Assembly: GCA_004297555.1 (NCBI GenBank) | Contig: SCSV01000286.1 | Span: 1-64,000, forward strand | Origin: Salinibacterium sp. | GTDB taxonomy: Bacteria; Actinomycetota; Actinomycetes; Actinomycetales; Microbacteriaceae | DNA length: 64,000 bases | Direction of reading: 5' to 3' | Part shown: piece by piece, positions 25,801 through 32,318 of the stretch | Position numbering within the stretch: position 1 is the stretch's first letter | Layout of the letters: the number at the start of each line of letters is the position of its first letter | The notes under the pieces: generated by a model | Databases searched by the model: none | Told to the model about the DNA's origin: nothing | Seen by the model: only the letters and a program-made list of their open reading frames with translations | Position numbers and translations under genes: made by a program

Positions 25801-26001
25801 CTCGTTGGCAAATGCCGCCGGGACGCCGAACTTAATTCCTTCTCCGGCTGCTGCCTTCGCCGCACGTTTCGCCTCCCGCTCGTCGAACTTCTTCTTCGCA
25901 CGTGCTTTCGACTTGGTCGTCTTCTTCGCGCGTTTCGAAGGGGTCACGTCCCGGTCGTCAACGCAGTCCGGGCAACCGGGGCATCCGTTCCAGCAACTCA
26001 T
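22819..26001 (-). CDS. DinG/XPD-like FeS helicase containing an intein
   Basis: 1060 residues from ATG 26001 (ATGA with the upstream gene). SF2 helicase of the DinG/XPD type: RDIQVEAIRR (Q-motif region), Walker A EAPPGCGKS (128-135), four cysteines at 183, 190, 203 and 223 placed as in the FeS-cluster domain, DEAH at 295-298, and motif VI GLGRSNR^SESDESVTY. Such helicases unwind DNA 5'-3', often in repair. The basic, Lys/Ala-rich N-terminus (about 20-55) carries an extra CPGCPDC. The intein sits exactly in motif VI, so ATPase coupling would depend on splicing. Confidence 0.9.
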   Translation of the reverse strand: MSCWNGCPGCPDCVDDRDVTPSKRAKKTTKSKARAKKKFDEREAKRAAKAAAGEGIKFGVPAAFANETFVEVNLPSSPAPSSAVAKLLDKALKVFALVKKKPRDIQVEAIRRCIEAYENGVDYVVLEAPPGCGKSLIGVALANAYGPRSYFTTLTAQLQEQYMTEFAAPMNMRVLKGRGKYECKRAGESCLIGKELFGGEDACYGPPDPLAKDPPMPHDSAACPYLFGKQTAFNSTFMMSNYHSFLSNIGQAAMYDTSENDSETEELEGEQLLNAVEERTKKSASAVKRPFMVLDEAHVIESFLLDQTGVSVNLRKLGVKTDPLPATEDSLEPYLTWMKNALPNLRTREKVLTDAQEKEEMRSLIRRIGFVLAKVEKAKAANASIDYVIERGRENDGTLRPDWFAVKPLRVHEYGHWLWGHGKKCLFMSATVLDAGQLCTNIGLDLAKGDFVQMGSVFPVANRPIKVVPLDMRKSNREFGWARAAQLVDGLMNHHQREKGLLLCPSNEMLKFISDNVSKSNRMRLIFAYGRDREAKYREHVLSRGPTVLAASGYWEGADLHGDLSRFQIIPAAPRPMWHGQIKARAKVDPAWYRWLTFTKLIQGLGRSNRCFDYDTEILTTMGWKSGTELQPGDTVYGVPKSAFEKNARPFRCGRLPVVENKVLDVNRPELPEQTVNIKTNAVDAVVTPDHRMLAQVKTFKVMTGTTNRNGKTYVQKWLYIRKTKGLTVIPARDLPARFNLPCGGWAIDRPQTKLDDAWFWLMGFIIGDGHLSRTKNTVTIYQSLADSQASQRKKLVEILAHLKLNFGYYEGKEAGSCFGYERNGPVAMWVFSGKDASHIRDVFAFGQRRRYSKKRSFRHKQHQSYAHGEKATVDGWKNPEKRIPRWALENADPSRLLSLLEGMMESDGSSRGPSRRSPLHTNGSYWTSDRILADQLQELLVLCGFRSSITVHRSANDLRKEQLCVNFVNPATSDVTRAANISPGPVTKVWCPTTELGSVIVRRNCKTFIAGNSESDESVTYIFDKEFMEEMNRKVSMVPPWVKEAVSLVGQSSGQEEAV
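22963..24171 (-). mobile_element. intein with LAGLIDADG endonuclease, in the DinG-like helicase
   Basis: 403 codons. It starts at Cys611 (CFDYDTEILTTMGWKSG) and ends CKTFIAGN with Ser+1. Block B is VVTPDHRM. Two LAGLIDADG-type motifs are in frame: WFWLMGFIIGDGHLSR and LLSLLEGMMESDGSS. The penultimate residue is Gly rather than His. It interrupts helicase motif VI between GRSNR and SESD. Confidence 0.9.
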
Positions 26002-26231
26002 TGGGCGGCCTGCTTCCGCTTCGCGTACCGAATCTGTGCCCTGGTCATGCACTTGCGACAGCGCAGGTAACCGGTAGCGTTGAACACGCCGTACTTTTTG
26101 CTCGGATGACCATGACTGCAGGAGGCACGCGAAAGCACCGCGTGGCCGCTCATGACGCGCACGTAACCGGGCATCCCGGGAACTTGAGAGGCCTTCTTTG
26201 CGCGCTGGTACTTCTGCTTGGACGTGGTCAT
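25998..26231 (-). CDS. small basic CxxC protein
   Basis: 77 residues, strongly basic. The C-terminal GYLRCRKCMTRAQIRYAKR resembles the zinc-binding tails found in HNH-associated and small phage proteins. ATGA overlaps at both ends. Function unknown. Confidence 0.58.
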   Translation of the reverse strand: MTTSKQKYQRAKKASQVPGMPGYVRVMSGHAVLSRASCSHGHPSKKYGVFNATGYLRCRKCMTRAQIRYAKRKQAAQ

Positions 26232-26443
26232 TTTCTCCCCAATCGTTTCCGCAAATCATCCAACGCATCTGCCCAGGTCATCCCGGCGGTGATGGCCACG
26301 AAGTTTTTGCCGCGTCCGGTTCCCACCAGGAACCGGTACGGGGTGAAGTCGGCCGACGAAGGTACGACCGGCAACTCCTTCACTTCGCCGTTCGACGAAC
26401 GCAGGAGCTTGCGGACTTCCCTTCTTGCTTGCTCATAAGTCAC
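26228..26443 (-). CDS. small hypothetical protein, GTG start
   Basis: I choose the GTG at 26443, which overlaps the HNH stop (GTGA) and has GGAGGAG 6 nt upstream; the track start at 26458 would overlap the HNH gene further. 71 residues: TYEQARREVRKLLRS then a beta-rich middle and a basic end. Unrecognised. Confidence 0.57.
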   Translation of the reverse strand: MTYEQARREVRKLLRSSNGEVKELPVVPSSADFTPYRFLVGTGRGKNFVAITAGMTWADALDDLRKRLGRK

Positions 26444-26910
26444 GTGACACTCCTCCACTTTTGATGGGAGATGATGTTTCTGACCTGTCGAGTGCTAATT
26501 CCGAAGCTGCGCGACAACGCAATTTGCGTACAACCGCCAGCAGCACGGCAACGAATGGACCGAACCTGCTCGGCGCTCAACCGAGATTGGCCGTTACGCT
26601 CGCCTATGCTGCTGCGCCTTTTACTGACCATGTCGCGCATGTTGTCGGCGTGGGTCCCCAAGAATAGGCAGCCGCCGTTTCCTCCCGGCTCCGCATGGAC
26701 ACACCATCCATGGTCGCATCGATGGAGCACGTTAAGGCCTCTGGGGATGGGCCCATTCACCAGTTCCCAAGCAACTCGATGCGCCGCAAGGTTGTTTCCT
26801 TCTTCGTCGTAAACCTGTCCGTACCCTCCCTTATTGAGCGAGCGCATCCAACGCCAACAGCCGTTGGGCAGTTTCTCCACGTACCTCCAGAAGTCCTGCG
26901 CGATGTTCAT
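26440..26910 (-). CDS. free-standing HNH homing endonuclease
   Basis: 156 residues from ATG 26910 (ATGA with the upstream gene). The HNH_3-like layout is FWRYVEKLPNGCWRWMRSLN, AAHRVAWELVNGPIP, VLHRCDH and CLFLGTHADNMRDM; residues 111-155 look like a DNA-binding helix-turn-helix (LSAEQVRSIR ... TRQVRNI). These enzymes cut a specific site and spread their own gene. It sits seamlessly in a chain of overlapping genes, ATGA in and GTGA out. Its N-terminus resembles the partial gene at 63883. Confidence 0.86.
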   Translation of the reverse strand: MNIAQDFWRYVEKLPNGCWRWMRSLNKGGYGQVYDEEGNNLAAHRVAWELVNGPIPRGLNVLHRCDHGWCVHAEPGGNGGCLFLGTHADNMRDMVSKRRSSIGERNGQSRLSAEQVRSIRCRAAGGCTQIALSRSFGISTRQVRNIISHQKWRSVT

Positions 26911-27122
26911 ACGAGCTTCGCCTGCGTTGCCCACCAAAGGCTCACAATGAGGGTTCCTTCGTGTCCCGATTCGAACACCTCCGAGTCTTCGTGGATTTGA
27001 CTGACGGGTACCCAGGTGTCGGAACCTTCTTTCAGTCCGCTGCAGAGCAGAGCCTTGCCGCTGTCGCTGAACTTCAGTGCCTTCACGCCTTCGAACTCGG
27101 CCTTGTTGTCGGTGTTCGTCAT
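26907..27122 (-). CDS. small phage protein of a widespread type
   Basis: 71 residues from ATG 27122 (ATGA with the UDG stop). The core, ALLCSGLKEGSDTWVPVSQI then HEDSEVFESGHEGTLIVSLW, matches a small beta-rich protein family common in phages, usually near replication genes, with no known function. Confidence 0.66.
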   Translation of the reverse strand: MTNTDNKAEFEGVKALKFSDSGKALLCSGLKEGSDTWVPVSQIHEDSEVFESGHEGTLIVSLWWATQAKLV

Positions 27123-28792
27123 TTGTGTCCTTTCCTCGGTGGAAGTCCTTCGCCCATGCCACTGGGCGGTTTCGTCAGCTCCGGTACGGCATAGCTCCAG
27201 CGCGGGATGATGCCCATCAAGCGCTCCCGCCGCTCCTTCATGTTTTCCACGTAACCGCGGTGAGCGGTGATGCCGCTGAACCCGAGCGTCGACTCCAACG
27301 CGAAGTTGCCCATCTGCTGCCACGCGCGCGCGCTGACAAAGCCCTCCTTAGCCATCTGCTTGTAGATGGGAAGGATGCGCGGACTCTTGCAGATGCAGAG
27401 GTGCTTGTCGGGGCCTCTGAGATAGCGCGGGTGTTCGGCGGTAGAGCACGTCTCGCACCTCGGGATGCGCAACTGGGACATCAGGCGCGGTCTGCAGCAG
27501 TCGACCGGGTGATTGAAGGAGAGGACCTCTTCCTTCTTCTTGCCCTTCTGCTCTGTCTTGTGTTGCTTGCGCGCTACTTGGAGGAACAATTTCAGGTCGC
27601 CGCCGGGGGGAAAGCACAAGATGGAGTTGTCAATCCATACTTGCGAGCGCTTCAGATTGTGGCGCGTGAGCCAGTTTTCGAAAGTACGGCCAGAGCGACC
27701 ACAGTTGTGCACCACGTACCCGTTAGCGATAAACGTCCCACACGTAGTGGTGATGTCGACTACCTCGCGTACTCCGAGAGGAGTACGCCGAAGGACGCGT
27801 GGCCGATTCATCGACGCCCATCGCGCTCCCATTCCGTCACGCATCAAGACAGCACGGAAATTGGAGAGGAGACGCTTAGGGCGGACGGTTCCGAGAAGCT
27901 TTACAGCTTCGGTGAATCCGCCGCGTAGGTAGCGTTTGGCATTTGCTACGCCCTTCACACGCTGAATCTCAGAGCGTCCAAACTTGAATCCGAGCTGGTC
28001 GAAAAGTTCACTGACATGGTCGAGCGTCGACCCGACATTCTGCGCGAAGCCGAGAATGGTTCCGCGCTTTTTCGTAGGACCTCTAGTTCCCCCAACGTGC
28101 CCCTCACCATCAAGGAACCCGGCAAGGTAACCGAAGTCGTATCCCGTCGGAGGCGCCCATGGCGCGAACGGTCGAACGAGGCGAGAGCTGCGCATTGCGG
28201 TGATACCTGACTCCGCTTGGAGCTTTCTGTACCCACTTCGGTATCCGTCCCACTGTTGCATTTGGTCGACACGAACCCAAGCTTGCGAAGCGCCTTTCAT
28301 ACTTCCGTTGAGGAACTGGTGGTCAGCTGACGAAATGATGGAACCGCCATCCGACGTGTCGACCTGGAAGACTTCCGCGACGCGACGGACAACGTTGGTT
28401 ACAACACCAGCGGTCCATCGACGTGCACCTCTCGACGTTAAATTGCGATGCCCGTCAGGACGCTCAGGTCCATTCTCGGTTACGCCCAGAATCTCATCAC
28501 CGACCTTCAGGTCGCCGAGCGGTTTCCATTCCAGCATCCCAGTAAGTACGAGCGTCTCTGGGACCAAACAGAATGGAATACCCACCGCAACCTCATCCCG
28601 ACCCGGCGCTTCACCGATGAACGCAACGAGCGCGTCACGTGGACCGTCTCCCCAGACCGGCTCTTGACCGTTCAGCGGACACTGGTCGCACTTCGCGCCC
28701 CACTTGCGCGGGTCATCGGAGCGGAAGCCCCAACTGGTCGGTGGCGTCTGGCGGTGGTCGACCTTCGACTCGCCGTAGATTCCCTCACGCAT
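27119..28792 (-). CDS. uracil-DNA glycosylase (family 4/5-like) containing an intein, lacking HP motif
   Basis: 557 codons, about 268 residues after splicing. FeS-type UDG features: CDQC (35-38), GEAPGRDEVAVGIPF^CGRSG for the active-site loop, ILCFPPGG and DCCRPRL for the second cysteine pair, and MGNFALESTLG ... AHRGYV late in the domain. UDG removes uracil from DNA. The conserved C-terminal TxHPS/HPA motif is absent; instead it appears at the N-terminus of the polymerase gene at 21781. The domain thus looks split between two genes. The intein interrupts GxPF^C. Confidence 0.86.
   Translation of the reverse strand: MREGIYGESKVDHRQTPPTSWGFRSDDPRKWGAKCDQCPLNGQEPVWGDGPRDALVAFIGEAPGRDEVAVGIPFCLVPETLVLTGMLEWKPLGDLKVGDEILGVTENGPERPDGHRNLTSRGARRWTAGVVTNVVRRVAEVFQVDTSDGGSIISSADHQFLNGSMKGASQAWVRVDQMQQWDGYRSGYRKLQAESGITAMRSSRLVRPFAPWAPPTGYDFGYLAGFLDGEGHVGGTRGPTKKRGTILGFAQNVGSTLDHVSELFDQLGFKFGRSEIQRVKGVANAKRYLRGGFTEAVKLLGTVRPKRLLSNFRAVLMRDGMGARWASMNRPRVLRRTPLGVREVVDITTTCGTFIANGYVVHNCGRSGRTFENWLTRHNLKRSQVWIDNSILCFPPGGDLKLFLQVARKQHKTEQKGKKKEEVLSFNHPVDCCRPRLMSQLRIPRCETCSTAEHPRYLRGPDKHLCICKSPRILPIYKQMAKEGFVSARAWQQMGNFALESTLGFSGITAHRGYVENMKERRERLMGIIPRWSYAVPELTKPPSGMGEGLPPRKGHK
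27704..28570 (-). mobile_element. intein with LAGLIDADG endonuclease, in UDG
   Basis: 289 codons, starting at Cys75 (CLVPETLVLTGMLEWKPLGD) and ending GYVVHN before Cys+1. Block B is ISSADHQFLNG. One clear LAGLIDADG motif, FGYLAGFLDGEGHVGG, is present; the second is weak. It interrupts the UDG active-site segment GIPF^CGRSG. Confidence 0.9.
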
Positions 28793-28997
28793 TGAAGCCC
28801 TCGATGAGGGTGGTGAGGTTGATGATGAACTCAGTGCTCAGCTGCCCGTGCGCGAGCATGTAGAACTTCGCGGCGCGCTGGTGACAGAAGTCGCTGAGGC
28901 GCTCACCGACGAAAGGGAGCGGTGAGAGGATGACGCCGAGTCCCGTCCATCCTTCTGCGACCTTCTGCAGCTCTGCTCTGCGCGCGTCCGTCAGCAC
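28785..28997 (-). CDS. small hypothetical protein
   Basis: 70 residues from a GTG at 28997 with GGGG upstream; the start is uncertain because the only in-frame ATG of the track ORF is far upstream in non-coding-like sequence. Helical, e.g. RRAELQKVAEGWTGLGVIL. A T7 tract about 25 nt upstream raises the chance of a frameshift from an earlier start. Confidence 0.5.
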   Translation of the reverse strand: MLTDARRAELQKVAEGWTGLGVILSPLPFVGERLSDFCHQRAAKFYMLAHGQLSTEFIINLTTLIEGFNA

Positions 28998-29174
28998 GAT
29001 GACCCCGAGATGATGAGTAGAAAAAAAGAGTGATGGTTGTCTCCAGCATCGGCACTCCGAACAGCGCGCCGGTGGATGCGGAGACAGCACCCACCGGCGC
29101 TCACTTCGAAGATGCGTGTTGCAGGCACTGCGAGCGCTATGCACGCGCTCTCAGCTCACGCACCTTCCCTCCAG
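28998..29174 (-). other. intergenic region with 10-bp inverted repeat and T7 tract
   Basis: A perfect inverted repeat GCGCCGGTGG ... CCACCGGCGC (29066-29075 and 29091-29100) with a 15-nt loop lies after the 180-aa gene. Minus-strand TTTTTTT follows about 39 nt later (29027-29021), too far for a standard terminator. An overlapping frame runs through the hairpin into the T7 tract. Confidence 0.5.
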
Positions 29175-29717
29175 CTACGCCGAAGCCTGAGCGGCTCCCC
29201 GGCGGCGCGACGGCGTGGTGGCCGTCTGCGAACCCGCGACCGCCCCGTTCTTGTCGGTGGCGACCTTGGCCGGGAACTTCTTCGGGTCCTGCACGATGTG
29301 CGTGACGCCGGTGAAGGACTTCCCGGTCTTCTTGTTGGTGGTGGTGCCGATGCGCACGAACGCCTCCTTCGTGGAGAAGGAGCGGGGGTCGACGGGCTTG
29401 GCCTCCTTCGGCCACGGAACCCCCAGACCCTCGTACAGCATCCGCTTCAGGCGACCGAGCGCCTTCTTCTTGTCGGTCTCCGAGTCCGCCGCGGCGGGCC
29501 ACGTGAACCACGCCTTGGAGAGCTTCTTGCCCTCCATCGCCGGGTGGTTCTTGTCGTCCTTCACGGTGAACTCGAGGATGAGCTGCGCCTTGGTCCCGTC
29601 GGCCGACATCCCACGCGAGGCATCGCTCACGATGCAGTGGTAGTCGTCCGCTTCGGGACCGGAAATGGTGTCGCCGCCGGCCGAGAAGAACGCGTCCGGG
29701 GCAGCATTGATGGCCAT
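29175..29717 (-). CDS. candidate ssDNA-binding protein (DUF669-like)
   Basis: 180 residues. The fold suggestion comes from an OB-like pattern (YHCIVSDASRGMSADGTKAQ, LILEFTVKDD, KLSKAWFT, EAFVRIGTTTNKKTGKSF) and a Gly/Ala/Arg-rich disordered tail, resembling phage DUF669/SSB-like proteins. Its place directly downstream of the Sak4-like recombinase fits an annealing or ssDNA-coating partner. No certain family match, so this is inference. Confidence 0.6.
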   Translation of the reverse strand: MAINAAPDAFFSAGGDTISGPEADDYHCIVSDASRGMSADGTKAQLILEFTVKDDKNHPAMEGKKLSKAWFTWPAAADSETDKKKALGRLKRMLYEGLGVPWPKEAKPVDPRSFSTKEAFVRIGTTTNKKTGKSFTGVTHIVQDPKKFPAKVATDKNGAVAGSQTATTPSRRRGAAQASA

Positions 29718-29838
29718 GATTTTTTCTCTCTTTGTGTGTGGTTGTTGTGGTGTTGCGTTGGTGTTGCGGTTGAGTGGGCGTTCGTTACAGCTGGTGGAGA
29801 GCTGCCCTCCTTCTCCTCTCCACCGTCATTCGTTGTGG
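29718..29838 (-). promoter_or_regulatory. hairpin and CA-rich unstructured leader
   Basis: Between the Sak4 stop and the 180-aa gene. Minus strand: hairpin GGTGGAGAG ... CTCTCCACC (29824-29816 with 29801-29793, 14-nt loop), then a 50-nt nearly G-free run of CAACACCAACGC repeats ending CACACAAAGAGAGAAAAAAT before ATG. The leader would be unstructured, as in highly translated mRNAs. A clean Shine-Dalgarno is missing. Confidence 0.5.
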
Positions 29839-30771
29839 CTAGCTGCGCGCCTCCAGCAGGCCTTCCTTCACCATGATGAGGTCGAGGTTGGCGGGCTCCT
29901 CCGCTTCGAGCGTCGAGCGCATGCCGTTCTCTCCCTCGACCATGCGACTGTTCGCGCTGCCGATGTAGAGGTCGGTCGGCGCGGTGTGGATAATGGTCTC
30001 GGTGTGCTTGACGAGGTCGCCGGTCGGGAGCACCTCGGCGGTGATGTAGTCGTCCGAGACGCGGTTCTCCGCGGTGTCCGGTACGTACCGGGTCTCGAGA
30101 CTCTGGTAGAGAATCCAGTTCGCCTTCCGTGCGAGCTGCGCTGCCATCGCAGGTGACAGGTTCAAGCCGGCGTACGTGCCCTTCTTCTTGAAAGCGGTAC
30201 GTGCCTTGTCGTCTCCAGGTGCTTCTTTCGCGTGCGCGATGGCGATGACATGGACGTATTGCGAGACCTGGGACAGCAGGTCGATGAACTCGCCGAAGTC
30301 CGCGTTGAACAGCTGGTAGCCGTTGTTGTCCTTCACGTCACCGAGGAAGCGCTGGCTGGTCACGCGTGCCGCCTCCGCCTGAGCCCAATCGAAGTACTGC
30401 GTGACCGAGTCACAGGCCAGAACGTCGAAGTCGAGCCCGTCGTTCGCGCGGGCGTACTCGAGCATCTGCTGCAGAAGCTGTTTCGCTTCGAGCAAGCTGG
30501 TGACTTCGTAGGTGTCGTCGGGATGGGGGATGCGATTGAGCGCTTCGAGTGTCGGGATGGCATTGCTGTCCGAGATGAGCCACTTGACCTTACGGCCGTG
30601 GAGCGTACTCACTGCGGTAGTCTTCCTCACCTTCGGCCAGCCGTAGAGCACGATGAAGCGCTTGCCGCTGCGCAACGCTTTCTTGCCGGGAGTGAATCCG
30701 CTCCCGCTGGGTGGAGCCACGACAGGTGCGCTCACCACTGCTGCCGAACCGTTTTTCTTCTTGCTTGCCAT
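29839..30771 (-). CDS. Sak4-like RecA-fold ATPase
   Basis: 310 residues. Walker A reads YGWPKVRKTT (44-52), with Arg where most Sak4 proteins have Gly, and Walker B is DFDVLACDSVT (about 115-124). The region YVHVIAIAHAKEAPGDDKAR followed by NLSPAMAAQLARKANWILY matches the phage Sak4/AAA_24 recombinase layout. Sak4 supports single-strand annealing with an SSB partner. AAGGAG precedes ATG 30771. A Cas4-like nuclease is encoded just upstream, forming a recombination set. Confidence 0.82.
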   Translation of the reverse strand: MASKKKNGSAAVVSAPVVAPPSGSGFTPGKKALRSGKRFIVLYGWPKVRKTTAVSTLHGRKVKWLISDSNAIPTLEALNRIPHPDDTYEVTSLLEAKQLLQQMLEYARANDGLDFDVLACDSVTQYFDWAQAEAARVTSQRFLGDVKDNNGYQLFNADFGEFIDLLSQVSQYVHVIAIAHAKEAPGDDKARTAFKKKGTYAGLNLSPAMAAQLARKANWILYQSLETRYVPDTAENRVSDDYITAEVLPTGDLVKHTETIIHTAPTDLYIGSANSRMVEGENGMRSTLEAEEPANLDLIMVKEGLLEARS

Positions 30772-30834
30772 GTCCGTCCGTCTCCTTGAAAGTTACGAGT
30801 CACCAATAGCAGGTGGGGCTGACATTCATCCGCA

Positions 30835-31779
30835 TCACACGACCCCCACGTAGGCGTCACTCAATCTGCTCACCTTGTCCCTGAGAACCACGTCGCCTTC
30901 GTCATTCACCCAGGCGTAGCCCTTGCGCTGGTTCTGCTTGAAGAGGTGCTTCTCCGGGCCATCGCCCCAGCAGCGCTCATAGTAGTGGCAGGGTCCGTAC
31001 TTGCCGACGCACGACGGCATGCGCTTGGGGAAGATGGCGCGGAGGCGCTTGTAGAGGAGTGCTTTTTGGTGGTCGTCCTTTGGCTTGTTGCCGTCCTGGC
31101 CGCAGACCTCGTACTTGTTCAGCTCACTGCACGCCTCGTCGACTCGCGCGTGAATCTCGAGCCGTGCATCGTTCACCAGCTGCTCGACGGCCTCGCGTTC
31201 GCGCTCGCCGACTTCGACTTCGAACTGTTGCACGCGGCCGAAGTTGTCTCCGCCGGCCTTGCAGATGACGTCGACGATGGCCTTCTCAGCTCCATGCCCC
31301 ATTGCCTCGGCGAGAATGCCCAGGTTCACGTTCCACTGCTTCTCGTCGTGCTCGGAGAAGAAGATGGTGCTCTTGAAATCGCGGATGGCCTTCCGCTTAC
31401 CGAAGCTCAGTTCCTCTCTATCCGCTTTGGCCGTCATGCCGAATGGAAGCGTGCGCTGTTTCTCCTTCGCGGTGGACGACGGAATGGGTGGGCCGGCGAG
31501 GCGCTCGTCGTAGAGCTTCTTCGCCAGCTCGATGTGAGGGTGGTACTCGGGCGGGAAGGTGTAGAGCCCTTCGACACTCCATCCCTCCAACAGTGCGTGG
31601 TAGAGCGTGCCGACGTGAAGGTAGTCCGGCGTCTTGACCGGGAAGAGGGCCAAGATGTACTTGAGGAGAAAGAGGCGCCAGCACGTTTGGGTCACCGTCC
31701 AGAACGTGGAGCCGCGCGGGGTACCGGTTCCAGGGTCACCGGTGCGCTTTCTGGAGGGCTGTGCAGGTCGTCCGTCCAT
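30835..31779 (-). CDS. Cas4/RecB-like PD-(D/E)XK exonuclease with FeS cysteines
   Basis: 314 residues. RecB-family motifs: HVGTLYHALLEGW (His motif, about 55-67), AKADREEL, RDFKST (D134, K136) and QWNVNLGILAEAM. A Cys at 33 and the C-terminal SCVGKYGPCHYYERC provide four cysteines in the Cas4/AddB FeS pattern. It probably resects DNA ends for the Sak4 system. The first 25 residues are low complexity and the true start may be a little downstream. Confidence 0.82.
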   Translation of the reverse strand: MDGRPAQPSRKRTGDPGTGTPRGSTFWTVTQTCWRLFLLKYILALFPVKTPDYLHVGTLYHALLEGWSVEGLYTFPPEYHPHIELAKKLYDERLAGPPIPSSTAKEKQRTLPFGMTAKADREELSFGKRKAIRDFKSTIFFSEHDEKQWNVNLGILAEAMGHGAEKAIVDVICKAGGDNFGRVQQFEVEVGEREREAVEQLVNDARLEIHARVDEACSELNKYEVCGQDGNKPKDDHQKALLYKRLRAIFPKRMPSCVGKYGPCHYYERCWGDGPEKHLFKQNQRKGYAWVNDEGDVVLRDKVSRLSDAYVGVV

Positions 31780-31859
31780 CCGCGACGGCTTCTCTCATGG
31801 GCCGTGTGCTCGTTGCAACAAAAAAAGTGACGGTGTCACAAGAAAAGTGACACCGGGGC
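31780..31859 (-). promoter_or_regulatory. terminator-like T7 hairpin and TGTCAC-N7-GTGACA dyad
   Basis: The dyad TGTCAC AAGAAAA GTGACA lies at 31834-31852, inside longer arms GGTGTCAC/GTGACACC. On the minus strand GTGAC-ACC-GTCAC (31839-31827) is followed directly by TTTTTTT (31826-31820), a possible terminator for genes upstream. The Cas4-like gene begins 41 bp later, so this segment could act as both terminator and operator/promoter. Confidence 0.55.
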
Positions 31860-32036
31860 TTAAACCACGTGAGGGTGCGTCCTCACGTTCTCGCGAACGA
31901 GTCTCGAGAGCTTCTCGAACAACGGCCTCAACCGTTCGATGGTGGCGTGTGCCTTGTATGCCTCGTGCACCGCGTTGTTCGTTCGGAACCACGGCTTGGC
32001 GTGTGAGCGAACGGTCTTCGGGTCACGTGCGTCCAT
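31860..32036 (-). CDS. 58-aa basic protein, missed by ORF track
   Basis: 58 residues from ATG 32036, preceded by AGAGGAG at 8 nt (overlapping the end of the upstream gene). The translation MDARDPKTVRSHAKPWFR ... ends in RENVRTHPHVV. Basic and helical. It is too short for the ORF track but fits the spacing and ribosome-site pattern. Unrecognised. Confidence 0.58.
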   Translation of the reverse strand: MDARDPKTVRSHAKPWFRTNNAVHEAYKAHATIERLRPLFEKLSRLVRENVRTHPHVV

Positions 32037-32039
32037 GCT

Positions 32040-32318
32040 TCAACTCCTCTTCGGGTCAATCTTCTCGCGGTGTCTCTCGACGAGAGATTTCAGCTCCTCG
32101 CGGAATTTTCCCGTCAGCTCAGAAACCGCGACGGCCTCGGGGGACTTGCTCCAGCGCTCATGGCAACCGGGGCACATGCCGGCGTGTGGCGAGAAGATGA
32201 AGTTCGCCATGCCAGTGAACGGGTCGATGGTGGAGTAGCTGTTCCTGCAGATGACGCAGGTCCAACAGTGGAGGGGAGGGTCATCGCCCAATCTCCTTCT
32301 GCATCTCTCGCCAGTCAC
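32040..32318 (-). CDS. zinc-ribbon protein, start uncertain
   Basis: Up to 92 residues. The convincing part is CWTCVICRNSYS with a later MCPGCHERW, a two-pair zinc site, followed by a basic helix (EELKSLVERHREKIDPKRS). The GTG at 32318 lies inside the preceding gene by 38 bp; no better start was found. Confidence 0.5.
   Translation of the reverse strand: MTGERCRRRLGDDPPLHCWTCVICRNSYSTIDPFTGMANFIFSPHAGMCPGCHERWSKSPEAVAVSELTGKFREELKSLVERHREKIDPKRS

Noticed and set aside
26440-26460. TCACGTGA palindrome near the HNH stop
   Set aside because: It is produced by the stop-start overlap and lacks the 7-nt spacer of the dyad family.
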